A stretch of 64,000 nt of DNA, taken from Hymenopus coronatus (Eukaryota > Arthropoda > Insecta > Mantodea > Hymenopodidae). Of the stretch, positions 1 to 11,903 are shown in pieces. The stretch covers positions 398,367,132-398,431,131 of the forward strand of contig CM060900.1 of assembly GCA_030762935.1 (NCBI GenBank). The letters are read 5' to 3'. The notes below the pieces were generated by a model. It was given only the letters and a program-made list of their open reading frames with translations, ran no database searches and had not been told where the DNA came from. Position numbers and translations under genes: made by a program. Every line of letters begins with the position of its first letter. The stretch's first letter is position 1.

Positions 1-3000
1 CGACTCTCCTGATTAAGAGTACCGTGTGTATTAATTCATAAAACTCGGAACGGAACTGGAGGGAAGTGAGTAGTAGACACTACGTCACTGGAGAAAGGTC
101 GCTGCAATACTTGCGTCTTGTCGCTTCATTTCCAACGCTTGATTCAACTGTGATGATAGCTTGCTCTCAATGCTGCGCTGTGCTGCATGTTGCATGTAGA
201 CCTGTAAATCGCGAGTTATTCACTGCTCTTCTGCAGCGAATAACGCAGCCAAGCTGGAACAGTCTGGTCTATAACATTTCGGTAACATTAACTCTGCAGC
301 AGTAACTGGAGTGAAATGACAAATTTGAAGTGTGGCTTAACGGAGTTGATCCAGATGATCTAGACCTTCATAACTAGGAATATCAGTTTTTAGCTGTTAA
401 AGCCAGGACGAAAAAAAATTAAGCTAAATTGTTCCTGGACTGAATGTAGTTGCTTCGCAGCATACAAACAGCTCTGAGTGGAGTCCGTTGGCGTTTGTAG
501 ACATTTACATGGAGAAGATTTGTCAAGCAGAATGGCAGGTTCAAGAGCACAGGTTACCTAAGTCATTTTCCTGTATCATAATAAGCTCCTAAACACGTGA
601 TTGGCAGATCATTAGCTTTAGAATATTACAACATGAAGAGTTTTCAAGGGATGGGTAAATTGGGATTCTGTTCCGACGTAAAGGGACTTACAAACCGTTC
701 AACCCCTGGCTTTATTTATCTATACAATCCAAGGGAATATCGATATCATTATGTGAACGTGACCGCTTTAGCCTTTCGAAATTGTCACTATTTCAAATAT
801 TTTGACTATTTTTAGCAATTTAATTTTGGGCCCACAAGAAGCGTGTTTCTCTGTTATTGCACTAACGACCGCACCACAAGGGTGCTGACGACAATTAATG
901 AAGTCAGTGGTAGCCGAGTTCATTATGGTACCGACTGATACACTGGTGCTCTACGGTTCAAATTTCGCCAGGACCGTCCTTTCTGACATAGTTCTTTTCA
1001 AGGTTTATCTCAGTAACCATAATTGGCAAATCCACGGAGGTACACTAAGCACAACTCTGGAACGTTTCCTTCCGAAACTTCCTTACCTTCCCAAATAGCC
1101 TGTGGTGCTATTTTAGTAAGAACGGTTAAACACTACTACAACTATATAATTTGATTTTGCAAAACTAAACTTAGTGGGGGTGGTGGGACGTGATGCTTTG
1201 TTTTGTTACCCATACCCTTAAAAAGTTCCTTTAAGTTATAACGAATGAAGCCCTAAAATACTATCAAACATTGCCATGTAGCAATAGTTAAGTTACCAGG
1301 TTTGCAAAACTTACTTCTTGTAATTTTTTTTATTACTATAAATTCTAAAACCATCGTGACATAATTACCAGGAAAACACTGGTGTTACAGAGGGTCAGAT
1401 AAACGCCATGAAGAAGATCTCGTGCGCCCGAGGACGAGGTTGTGCTTCACATGTCCTAAGGAAAACCGCGAACATGAAGGGCGGCGCGTCACGTCGGGGG
1501 AAGAGATGTGGTATTAGGAAAGGCCCTGGGGAGACCTTAAGAGAATGAAGTTGGGGGAAGAATGATGGACATTGATGGGGCTTCCACACCACAAACTTTT
1601 TCTTATTTCCAACCAAAGTGGCTCCGCCTCGCTGTAAATGTTTGATGCGCCTATCTGTTTCTCTAGTTGGGATATTAAGCTCATGTATCTTAGCTTGCAC
1701 GGAAAGATAACCGTCATCAGCTTATTAACCAATTCCATCTCGTCTCCTCCGTGGGCAGTTCCTCCAAGGTAGATACTCTCTTAGGACAAGGGACATATTG
1801 GAGGAGTTTGCTTCTTAGTTTACCAGCCCACTGGAGCCCTACGGTTATTGAGGTAGAAACACTCATCTGTTAGGAAATATCAAAAGCGCTGGACAGCAAT
1901 TAAGCATGGGAGGGGTGGGGGTTGGAATGAAATAATATAACGTGCAATATATTTAATAAGGAAATAAATATAAAGGGATATATATAACAAATGTTAATCT
2001 AAGAAGAAAATAAAGAAGTAAAAGCACTGATAGAATGGAAATAATATTAAAGAAGAATTCTTAACGAGATCAAATATGAAATGTTACATGCATTGATGAA
2101 AGGAATTGTATTTTTCAGGAAATAGAATAGGCATAGAGCTTAAGATTCTGTCACGGGCAAGCGGCTTCAGGCGATCTATAACGAAATATGTCAGAATGAG
2201 CAGAACATTAAGGTACGATAACTTAGTTAATGGTAATCATGGTCACCCGAAACCAGTCAAGTTAACAAAAAATGGAAGGGAAGCATGGTAATTTCAGATT
2301 CTATATGATTATAGCTTTCTGAAATGTACAACCTAATAGAAATAAGTTAAAATCTGTGAAGTGAACCCATAAAGATTACCGAAAACCAAGGTGCTAGAAA
2401 AAAAAATAGAAACTTGACATTACATAGAGAATATGTCTATTGTAAGAGCTCAATTTCTAGCTGTATTCACATTGTCAATCTGTGCTACATCTTGGTGCAA
2501 CGAAGATGAATGTACGTCATTCATCCAACGGGAATGGAACTTTGGAAGTTAGCTTGAGGAAATTGAGTGCGACAGCATTAACCTAAACTGTTTAGAGGTA
2601 TGCTATCGGTTTCATTTGGGCACAGATGTGAAGTTTTGTCTTTGGGAATAGGGAAATGGACAATAGTAATTCTAAGTGTGAAAATACTTAGTGACAGTAA
2701 TCGCTAATTAGCAGCATTTATTTACCTCCAGACCACAGATCCACTAAGGAGACCTCAGTTGCAAGATAATTCCTGAGGAGCTGTTTCACAGTATGTGACT
2801 TTTCTTGAAACTTATCCACCAGACCGAACTCACTTGCATTATACCAGTATGGAGATGTACAGAAGAACTTTGGCATTTTAAGTCACATGTTCTAACTATA
2901 GTGAATCAGCTATGACGTACAGATCTAAAGTTGGCATAGACGATTCAGTGTGCTGTGTTGTACATTACCTAATACAATTTGTAACATGCTTGCACTGTAA

Positions 3001-3109
3001 TGGCCTTACATTATGATATAAATTGTGAATGAAAAGGAGTAGTTTGCAAAGAACCCATTTGTATTCTTACCATTCCCTCAGGATTTTCTGAATTTGAAAT
3101 ATTTTTTTG
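1..3109. other. No gene seen; one GC-richer block
   Basis: I see no supported gene. The short reading frames have no recognisable motif. A block at about 1390-1880 is clearly richer in G and C than its surroundings and has two overlapping minus-strand frames of 74 and 101 codons. It may be a decayed element fragment, but no family could be named. Confidence 0.4.
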
Positions 3110-3335
3110 TAGTGTTTAACGCCCGCTTTTACTGCTGTGGCGCCGCAGGTGATGACACGGATGATACATGAAGATGGAGCCCCGGTGGAATGAGATGGCG
3201 GGGGAAACCGGAGAGCCCGGAGAGCGCCCCTGCGCCGCTTTGTCCACCACAAATCTCACATGCGGGCGCTTGGGATTGAACCCGGGCCGTCTATGTGACA
3301 GGCGAATGGTCTGACCACTCGACCACGGCGAGGCC
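3110..3335 (-). mobile_element. SINE-A copy 1 (tRNA-derived SINE)
   Basis: Read on the minus strand, this starts with a tRNA-like head (GCCGTGGTCGAGTGGTCAG) and has a B box (GGGTTCAATCCC) complementary to 3272-3283. It then runs through a body with conserved blocks (GGTGGACAAAGCGGCGCAG, CGGTTTCCCCCGCCATC) and ends GCGGGCGTTAAACACT. The same order recurs at 7934, 8792/9604, 19367 and 36502. SINEs of this kind are transcribed by RNA polymerase III and copied by LINE enzymes. This is the most complete copy in the window. Family naming against a database is not possible here. Confidence 0.88.
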
Positions 3336-5194
3336 TTTTGAAATATTCTGATGTACTAATTGTAGCATACTAACACCAATGGTTTCGTGGTGTTTTACTC
3401 AAAGAAGATCGGGACCAAGGTGCTGTTTAGTTTTATTTGTACATTCAATGTTCTCATAACTAATGACGGTGAATGTAAAAAAAAAAAAATGTTTGTGTAA
3501 GAGTTATCAGGAATGTTGGTTGACACTAAAAAGAGGAGCGTGTAAGACAACTTTAAACACTGCGACAATGTTTACAGCATAAATTCATATTTCATGTCAA
3601 GAATACACTCTTACATTTGTATTTATTGTTCTAAATGTTCAGGTAATCTGAATGAAAAACCCTAAATTGCATTTAAAAAAAACAAATTTTGTTAACTTCT
3701 GTGCACATCAAACCCTGTTGCAAAAACATTTCAACCAAAACTATGCATTTTAATAGATTATTAAACAAATTTTCAATCAAATAATATCTGTAATATTTCC
3801 AAACATAGTGAAAATGTGTATTAATTTGCAGAAACGATTCCATGTAGTACAAAACTTTTGCGCGGGAAAGTACCTCTAACACAAATGAAACACTATTGGT
3901 TTCTTTTGTAAAGGCTAGTCTTGAAGTACACATTTTTCTGGAAGTATTTTTATCTAACGATTATTCTGTTATATTTATGTGTTTCAAAGATCTACAGCAT
4001 TTAGGACCGCTTTTGACTATAGAATTTGTCTTATATATTAACAAAGGCTGCAATCTTGAATGTCTCACACTGAACATGCGTTTCGCTGTGTATACTTGTG
4101 GACACAAGGAACAAATCGGTCCACAGGATCGTGCAAGCTCGTGCTGGTGCATAACAAAACAATTGCTTTCTGTGATGACGTTGACGAGTAAGGCAGTAAA
4201 TACAAAGCAAAGCTCGAACAGTTCTCACGTCTAAACCAAAATCGTCACAATGAATCTTAAACCCAAAAACTCACCGAATATTCTTGCGCTGGTAGGAATA
4301 TTCTTTCTTTGTTCCAGCGATATCTTCTCCATTGGAGTGTAGTGCAACGGTTGTTAGCGATTGATTCACTACGTTATATTCAAAGCTACTCTTGGAAAAA
4401 CGGCTCATAGAATGAGCCCAAATCCACGACAGAAGAGAACCGATAGTAATATTTTTGGTCACTTCGCGCGTGAAAATAATGATCTTCCACATGCAAGTTC
4501 TTATACATCCCAACCCTCTAAAAGGTCTTCTGAGAATTATCTTTCAACATCGATGAAGCTGCTATGAGGCATCAACGATCGGCGGAATAAGCACAGTGCT
4601 TTGACAACATATTCCGTAAAATGGACAATCCACAAGAGCTGCGTGAAGGAACGCTTTCAAAGGAAATAAAGCTTAATACATTTACATTAGCTATGACCCT
4701 AGTTTAATGTGCACCTCATATTCTTTGGATGTCAATAATATATTGTGAAACCAATATATACTGAAAACAAGAAAAAAATTGTTACTTCCTCTGCAACACT
4801 TTTTTCTTAGAAACATCATTGTGTTCGACTCCAGAATTCGATATCTCCACAGAAGTACGTGGCTATGAATCCCCTGCATCCAGAGAGACGGAGAGGGAGA
4901 GAGAGAATCACAGCTCAAGGATATATAAATCATTACTAAGTAAGAAATCATTCGAGGGTCCAAGGAGAATATGTTAGGAAACCTCGCACCATAACTCACT
5001 CGCAAGCACTAATTTCCTTTTTTATTTTATCATAATTATCTCGAAATATTTCTTATTAAAATGTATTTGTTTGAGTTAATGACATGGGAAATAAGTTGCA
5101 TTTTTTAATTTTTTGTCAACTCCCTTTCAGTTCCTTTTTGTTCTCGATGCCCAAAAGTTTCAAATTACACTAGCGTATTTCGTACTATTACTGA
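3336..5194. other. No gene seen
   Basis: Unassigned intronic sequence with a short A run at about 3479-3489 and a GA-rich patch near 4888-4907. The overlapping plus and minus reading frames at 3.7-4.6 kb (up to 112 codons) have no domain or motif I recognise and are probably chance. Confidence 0.35.
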
Positions 5195-5196
5195 GT

Positions 5197-5267
5197 AAGG
5201 TGGCGCCGCGGTCACGTGTGTGCCTCACAATTCAGGAGATCCCAGATTTGATCCCCAGCGATCACCC

Positions 5268-5268
<1 letters not shown>
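5197..5268 (+). mobile_element. SINE-G head, copy 1
   Basis: This tRNA-like head begins GGTGGCGCCGCGGTCACG, with a degenerate B box (AGATTTGATCCCC) and then CAGCGATCACCC. It aligns with the head at 52129-52200, which shares GGTGGC, GGAGATCCCAG and GGCGATCA. A 37-base T run follows directly. The GC-rich sequence to about 5660 may be the rest of the element, but it does not match the body of the second copy. Confidence 0.6.

Positions 5269-5305
<37 letters not shown>
5269..5305 (+). repeat. Poly-T tract (37 nt)
   Basis: Uninterrupted T run directly after the SINE-G head. Confidence 0.98.
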
Positions 5306-7004
5306 CCGTGGTTTTCATGGGGTTGGCTGGGGTGGCTTCACGATTTCGTTTCAATAATTTCCTCTTTATCCGGTTTCCTTCTATTTTCTAAGTGTTCTTC
5401 TAGGTTCGTGGAGTATTGACTTTGCCGGAAAGTTGGCGCGTATGCAGCTCAAAGAAAAGAGTGCTCCCCAAGGACACTAAAAGTCTAATTGACTGGTTGT
5501 TGATCGCCCTCTGTAAGGCGCTTCAGCTGTGGGAGGGGTCTTCGAAGTTGGAAATGTTAGGGACTTCCGACTGTTTTTGTCTGCCTACGGCCTGTGGTGT
5601 CCTATGGCTCCCTCACTTCATCCCCTTCTGCCGGGGGTGTTAGCTACAGTAGAAGTATGTAAGTCACATTGCGTGAGGACTCCCTCTCCGTTGTCTATAA
5701 TATGCCTATACTTATAGCGTAACCTATTTGCCAGATAGCTCTTTTTGGACCATAAGTATTTCTATGCATAGAGACTAAATAAATATTCTTTTGGTGTTTG
5801 CTGTATGTTCGCTTGCTGAAATATTATTTTGTAAAGTGCCGCGTGTTGTCTGAGCCTTCTGCATGTGAAACGTATATTGTATACATCTGAAATGATATAT
5901 TCGCAGGCATTTATCGAATTTCACATTATGCGGTTATATACTTAAACGTCTACATAAATACTCAGTAGAGTCAATCGAAAAAGCCAGATTATTTTAAACT
6001 AGATTTCTTGCAGCTACTTTTGTTCATGTTTTCTGACTGGAAGAATATCAGGCTAATGTTTCAGATTCAATTGTTGAGTTGCTACAAGCTAGATGCATTG
6101 TGGATTTGGAATAGGCAAGTCTCTTATAAAAGGACAAAGGATTTTCTTTTTATTTTTCCAGCACGTCCTTGTAGGAAATTCTAGTAGCTCTGGGATGGAG
6201 AAACGCCAAGCGAAATAGGAGGCGCAGCTGGTGTTGCGAAGTTTATCCCATCATTTTTATATGTGTTTGGGCTGGAACTGTTTCCATAACCTCCCATTCC
6301 TTCTTTCCTTTCTTTCTTTTGTGTGCGTCTGTTTATTTGCTGCAAGTTGGCTGCTCTGTTAACCTGTCCACGAGCGGTTTACATAGGCTTGACTCACGTC
6401 CAGAACACGGTGACAGTTACATGATTTGAACACAATGCACAAATTGCAGATATCACATCCAGCAAGCGAAATATGTGTCAGGAACTACAAGTGAAACGTG
6501 GACCCTTTTCTGGGCATTTCAGACCAACAATAGCCATCAGTAAATAACACTTACACATGGCTTACTTAAAAGATAGTTCAAATATTCACTACAATTACGG
6601 GGATTTCAACGATCGCAACTTTTATACACATCTCTGAACCACAAAATAATGTCCATTAAATAATAGGACAAACCGTGGTACATGTTATACACCTGAAAAC
6701 GCTTGTAATTCGGCTGGGTTGTTACCGGCCATAAGAATTCTTAAGCAATTGGCCTCAAGTTATCTACACCCAAACCAATATTATCACAACAAAGAACCTA
6801 AACAACAGAGGTCAAGGGTCACTACCAAGCGAGAAAAGTTCGATCCGTGTGCTGTGTGCAAACATCAAAAGACTGTACAAGGAATGGAATTGTATTGTTA
6901 CCTGCGACGTCCGCCTATAGTCCAGCAACAGTTTAACCACATTTCGTTCGGTCCTGGCTATAATGCTTAGAACTTTCTATTACTGGTTATTACTTTCTTT
7001 ACCA
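5306..7004. other. No gene seen; GC-richer block then unassigned DNA
   Basis: 5306-5660 is GC-richer than the surroundings and may be the body of the element that starts at 5197. The rest is ordinary intronic sequence. A 45-base stretch at 6722-6766 containing AAGAATTCTTAAGCA is repeated near 55708. Confidence 0.35.
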
Positions 7005-7392
7005 CGTGCCTATTAGGGAAAGTATTGTATTCCACCCAAAAAGTCCATATCAAGATTTCACCAGCAATACACGTTTTAGGCCCCCTCAATTTAAAAAAAA
7101 TAGAAAAAGTCCTGTTGTGTGTTTGGGTGTGTATGTGTATCTGAACGGAATAATTCTAAACCGAAATGCCTTAGAATGCCAAATTTGTTTTTTAAGTACA
7201 GCTAAAGGTGAGGTACGAAGATTTTCTTGAAAATTCGCTACACTTCAAACTACATTACATGAACATTTTTCGAATATTTTTACTGTTTCAAAAATTTATC
7301 TTAACGATTTTGATTAAGGTATTTTATAAGATATTTACTGGACTAAATGTATATATGCTGAATTTTCTGGGAACAGTAACAATCAAATACGA
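7005..7392 (+). mobile_element. PAL element, partial outer arm
   Basis: Diverged copy of the PAL arm in plus orientation. It has AGTATTGTATTCCACCCAAAA, then the TTTCACC block, a GTGTGTATGTGTATCTG block, ACGAAGATTTTCTTGAAAAT, ACGATTTTGATTAAGGTATT and a TGAATTTTCTGGGAACAG end. The order is the same as in the copies at 17045, 40769 and 52215. It has no coding capacity. Confidence 0.75.
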
Positions 7393-7394
7393 TC

Positions 7395-7530
7395 ATTAAC
7401 TGGACTTCGAATTTATCTGAAGAATAAACATCAGATGACTGAAAATCCTCTCACCAAGGCGGTTCGCTTCCAGGTGGCTGCATGTTGAATTTGTGGTGGA
7501 CAAAGTGGCGCAGGGGAGCTTTCGCATGCG
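7395..7530 (+). mobile_element. SINE-A fragment, insert-bearing subfamily
   Basis: Plus-strand SINE-A piece covering the B-box region and the start of the body (TTGTGGTGGACAAAGTGGCG). Upstream of the B box it carries TCGAATTTATCTGAAGAATA and CATCAGATGACTGAAAA, a segment absent from the standard head. The split copy at 9604-9803 has the same segment. The 3' part is missing after about 7530. Confidence 0.8.
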
Positions 7531-7933
7531 TGAGACAAGAGCTCAATTTTAGAATAAATATGAGTGACCGGGTGATTATTAGAGGACTATGCGCTCCATT
7601 GGAATTTGTAAGCGGGGATTGTTCCAAGCTATGTGCGTACCTTTTCTTGGGCGCTCGGCAGAAAGCAGAATACTAGCCTCCATTCGGTAGGTCACGCGCA
7701 ATTTGGAAGCAGGACAAAGCGACATCATAGACATGTACACTATACACCTCCGCCTCATTTGTTGGCTTCAATGCTAATGTTTCTTTCTGTCTGTTGATCG
7801 CAGAATTTACATGTAAACGTGCGCGGTTTTCAATTAATAATTCAGTTAATTCGCGATAAATTAGATATCCTATTCACTATAATGGTCGAGGACCACGAGG
7901 AAATATGTCTTCTTTGGTTGACAACACTTTCTT

Positions 7934-8163
7934 TATAGTGTTCAACTCCCGATTTTACTACTTGTGGCACCGCAGGCGATGCTACTGGTGATACATGGAA
8001 TGAAGATGGAGCACCGGTGGAATGCGATGGCGGGGAAAACCGGAGAAAATCCGCCCCTGTGTCACTTAGGTTACATCAAATCTCACGTGCTTTCGCTTGG
8101 GATCGAACCCGGGCTGTCTAGGTGAGAGGCGAGTGGTCTTACCACTCGGTCAGGGCGCGGCGC
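7934..8163 (-). mobile_element. SINE-A copy 2
   Basis: Minus-strand SINE-A, nearly full length. The head is at the right end, the B box complement (ATCGAACCCGGGC) is at 8102-8114, and the body and GTTGAACACTAT end are at the left. It ends only 27 bases from the SINE-B head at 8191, so the two polymerase III-type promoters diverge. Confidence 0.87.
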
Positions 8164-8190
8164 TTGACAACACTGCGGAAAGATATATCG

Positions 8191-8480
8191 CCTTCCGTGG
8201 TGTAATGGTTACCATGCTAGCTTCATACACCCAAGGTCGCGGGTTCAAACCCGGCGGAGGACGATGGATTTTTTCGGGTGTAAAAATCCTTAGTATGGCT
8301 TCCTTCGGAAGGGAAGTAAAGCCGTTGGTCCCGTGTCGTAGACTTAGGCACGTAAAAGAACCTCAAACCTGATAAGAGAGGCCTCTGAGCAAAATTAAGC
8401 GGTCTTTCACGCTCAATATAGAATGGGACGCTGAAAACCACAGCAGTTAAAGAGCGTCCATAAATAACACGCATAACAAT
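8191..8480 (+). mobile_element. SINE-B copy 1 (tRNA-derived SINE)
   Basis: The head CTCCGTGGTGTAATGGTTAC contains an A box and is followed by a canonical B box (GGGTTCAAACCC) at 8241-8252. The body holds GGCACGTAAAAGAACCTCAA, a block also present in inverted form at 16488-16712. It ends near AGCGTCCATAAATAACACGC. The GCACGTAAAAGAACC type of block is familiar from invertebrate SINE bodies. The 124-codon minus-strand frame here only reads through the SINE. Confidence 0.88.
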
Positions 8481-8791
8481 AAAACACCTGCGGAAAGATA
8501 AGCGGGCGATTTCTCTTTTCTTTCCCCTGGCCTCGCGCTCCGTAAAACTAACGCCCAAATAAAGGAGCGCATAGCATGCGTAATGTGTGTGGCCCAATGT
8601 TGCTCTTGTAGCTGGTTTACAAAAGATACTGAAACGATAGCGCTAAAGCAAATTGGAGGTCTTAGTTTAGAATTGTAAAACTTGACCTATGGTTTATCTG
8701 TGCAACGGTTCCATCTTCGTAACCGTTGCAAAATAAAGATTCCCTATTTTCTCTGCCTATAGTGATCATTGTTTGTACATTCAAACTTTTT

Positions 8792-8869
8792 ATAGTGCAT
8801 AACGCCCGCTTTTATCGCACATGGCACCGCAGGCGATGATACTGGTGATACATGGAATAAAGATGGAGC
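8792..8869 (-). mobile_element. SINE-A copy 3, tail-side half
   Basis: Minus-strand SINE-A from its 3' end (complement of GCATAACGCCCGCTTTTATC) into the body, stopping at AAGATGGAGC. The remainder resumes at 9604. The SINE was split by the AT-rich insertion between them. Confidence 0.85.
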
Positions 8870-9135
8870 AAAAAAATGAATAAAAAATAAAATAAAAATT
8901 AAATAAAATCCGTATATTAAACCCTGATAGCTAATTTCTTAAACCAGGGTAAAATATCCCAAACTTTATACATTTATTACTAATTATACCAATTACAAAT
9001 TTAATTATACAACTTAAATTTACAGATATAAACTTAACCTAACTTAGCCTAAAATTTTTCATAATTACCAATTAAAGTCATAATTATTGTAAATTAAACT
9101 GTGTGTAAATATTTAATTCATACAATTTAAATTTA

Positions 9136-9168
<33 letters not shown>

Positions 9169-9603
9169 TCGTATTTTAATATATATTAATAATTTTTATT
9201 TAATTTTAATGTATAATTTTACTATTATTATTAATTAAATTTTATTTTATATCATTTATATTATGCACATATTTTATTTTAATAATTATTCTATTAAATA
9301 ATGTAATTGTATTACTCTTACTATTATTCTATTATTACGTAAAATTGCATACATATAATTATACATATAATTACTATTTTATTTATAAAATTTAAAATAA
9401 AAAAAAATATTACTTCATAAACTTTATCAAAAATACCAAATCATAATTATTTTTAATTTTATATTTATATTTATTTAAATTATCTAAAACTTAATATTAT
9501 AATTATTTCAATTGTATCAAAATCCCACAATTTTAAAATTAAATAATTTTATTATTTAAACATTTTAAAACCATACATATTCAATGTAAATTTATAAATT
9601 TAT
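8870..9603. mobile_element. AT-rich insertion (~734 bp) inside SINE-A
   Basis: Almost entirely A and T, unlike anything else of this length in the window. It interrupts SINE-A copy 3 exactly between its halves. The flanks AAGATGGAGC (8860-8869) and AAAATGGGGC (9604-9613) match at 8 of 10 bases and look like a diverged target-site duplication. Inside are a short stem (CCCTG near 8920 with CAGGG near 8945) and an ATT tract at 9136-9168. No frame, terminal inverted repeat or clear poly-A end is visible. It could be an AT-rich transposon, an organelle or symbiont fragment, or a strongly mutated retrocopy. Confidence 0.7.
9136..9168 (+). repeat. (ATT)n microsatellite
   Basis: About eleven ATT units within the AT-rich insertion. 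Confidence 0.95.
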
Positions 9604-9803
9604 AAAATGGGGCCGCAGTGGAAAGCGATGGCGGTGAAACTGGAGAACCCGGAGAAAACTCCCCCTGCGCCACTTTGTCCGCCATAAATTTAACATGCGG
9701 CCGCCTGGAATCGAACCCTTGGTGAGAGACTTTTCAGTCATCTGATGTTTATTCTTCAAATAAATTCGAAGTTCAGTTGATGAAACTCGGCCACGGCGCG
9801 GCC
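9604..9803 (-). mobile_element. SINE-A copy 3, head-side half, insert subfamily
   Basis: This continues SINE-A copy 3 on the minus strand through the body and B box to the GGCCGCGCCGTGG head at the right end. Between the A-box and B-box regions it carries about 55 extra bases (complement of CATCTGATGTTTATTCTTCA and neighbours), shared with the fragment at 7395-7530. The 114-codon minus frame here is a reading of the SINE. Confidence 0.85.
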
Positions 9804-11649
9804 ACATTCTGTTTAAGGGGAATGATCCCTTCTGTAATACATTACGCGTTGTCACTATTTTATGCCTGTGTAGTAAAGACATAGACATGCTTTTTCTAGC
9901 AGCAAATAAATCATTCGGTTTTATTGTTCCATACACAATAGCTGTTTAATGGTTCAAAATGCTTATATGCAAAAGAAAGAAGCATATTTCATGCTTTTGC
10001 TCAGCATTTTGATTTTAATATGCTACAATTAAGCTTGTAATGTAAAGAACCGATAGGGTGGAGTGCAGTGCTTTCAGGTTACGTAGCACCTTGATGGAGT
10101 GCACGCTTATGTCTAACTGGTAGAATTGAGTCGTTATACAGCAGTGCTGTCAACTTTTGTTTCCGTTACCCCAGATTACAAGCCTCATTCTATCGCGATA
10201 GTCATAAAAGTGCTTGAACTATCATGCCAGGTACACCGCAGGTTATTTTCAGAATGGCAGCTGCCTTGAACTTTGATTTGCAGTGTGATGTGGTCTAGTA
10301 CTAAATAAACATAAACATGCGCACACAAGCACACAATATGGTTCAATACGCATAGGGAGGGTCTCATGTGCTGGCAAGGGAGGGCACAATTCGCAACAGC
10401 TGACAATATATTCACTAATTCCAGCATATAATGGTATTGCTTGAATCGCCAGCAAAATATAGAGACTTCTCATGAGCATTATCACGTTTGAAACCTCGTT
10501 TCCTTCCGAATGTTGTTACTCTGGCTTTGGAGTGATGATGTCACTAGGAATGACTTTGATCCAATTCGACTTACAAGGATATGATAATGTAGTTTAGCTT
10601 ATACTTCAGTTGTCCCTCAGACAGTTTTTGACTGCTAACGCCATTAGGTTTTAAACGAGAAAGTGGAAATGGTATTGGTTTTATCTGATTGTTTTCATGG
10701 TGTAACAGAACTTTCCTAAAAATTTTAGCTCCCGTATTATGACCAATAATTCTTTCTTCCGTCACTAACGAGAAGGCTTAGTCAGCAACAGGCGAAATAC
10801 GACTTTGTTTCCAATTCTTGATTACTTGACTTTCAGGGCCGTCAACATGTTTGGAATCTCGCTCGATGGCCTGCGAAAATTCGCAAGTTAATAACCTAAG
10901 TTATCATTATTATTACTACCCCTACTACTACTAGCTACTACCTGTATTTCCATAATGCTCTGTCCTATTTTTTAGATGATGCTGATTTTATGAGTTACAT
11001 AAAGATTAGGCGAAATGTTACAAATGTGTAAAATTACTCTTTCCAGAAACTTACATTACAAATTAAATTGTAATAATACTGATATTTGTACGGAATGTGA
11101 TACTAAACATAGTAGTTTGCCTTATTTTCGATAAGAATTCACTTACACCATTCTGTATATATGTGTATGGTATCTTGTGTCGCTCGAATATAGCTTATAT
11201 TAAATTGGGTTGTGTTGAGTAATCACCTGCATTATCATAAAGGGAATAATGCCTGCTTGCGCAGCTGCCTTAACGGGAGAATATAGCACAGTTTCCATTT
11301 TTGAACAAAATATATTTTCTAGAATTTTTGAGAAGGAATTCCCAGGTCTCTGAGGCAAATGGAATTACTTTAAATGGTGCCATTTTAAAATATTTACTTT
11401 TCTCACTATTATAACAATTGCACAATACATAGCATTGGTGGTTTTAATATATACTTACTGAAATTTGAGCCAAGATAGTTTAGGGATTCACTCGTGAACG
11501 TAAGGCCTTGAAGTTTTAACTCCCGTCAGAATTTCAGGACGGCAGTGTTTTTTTATTTTCCCGCTGTCCTCATAACTGATGAATGCCGGGGAAGTACGCT
11601 AAACTTAACGTTTCTTTTCCAAATGTATTTCGCAATTATCATTTAATTT
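9804..11649. other. No gene seen
   Basis: Unassigned intronic sequence. The reading frames at 10.2-10.8 kb (64-80 codons) lack recognisable motifs. Confidence 0.35.
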
Positions 11650-11692
11650 CACCGCCTTTGTTGCGTATGAAGTAAAAGCAGGCGTTAAACAT
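11650..11692 (+). mobile_element. SINE-A tail fragment
   Basis: Short plus-strand match to the SINE-A 3' end: CACCGCCTTTG, then AGTAAAAGCAGGCGTTAAACA. The rest of the SINE is absent. Confidence 0.65.
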
Positions 11693-11862
11693 GTTTAAAA
11701 ATATAAAAAAGAAAAAATACATATGCTTCAGTTTATAAGATACAGAACTCCGTTTTTTTTTTTTTTTCAGTCTTTCTTTTATATACCTATCTGTTCGAAA
11801 GACTTAATACTTTCATAAATTTATTGCTACCAGTTGAAGACGTTACTTGCTAATTATAGTAA

Positions 11863-11863
<1 letters not shown>

Positions 11864-11901
<38 letters not shown>
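11864..11901 (+). repeat. Poly-A tract (38 nt)
   Basis: Uninterrupted A run. No clearly retroposed sequence could be recognised upstream of it. Confidence 0.98.

Positions 11902-11903
<2 letters not shown>

Noticed and set aside
8223..8597. 124-codon minus-strand frame
   Set aside because: Antisense of SINE-B; its FEPATLGV-like end is just the reverse reading of the tRNA-type B box.
9592..9936. 114-codon minus-strand frame
   Set aside because: Reads through SINE-A copy 3; no protein similarity.
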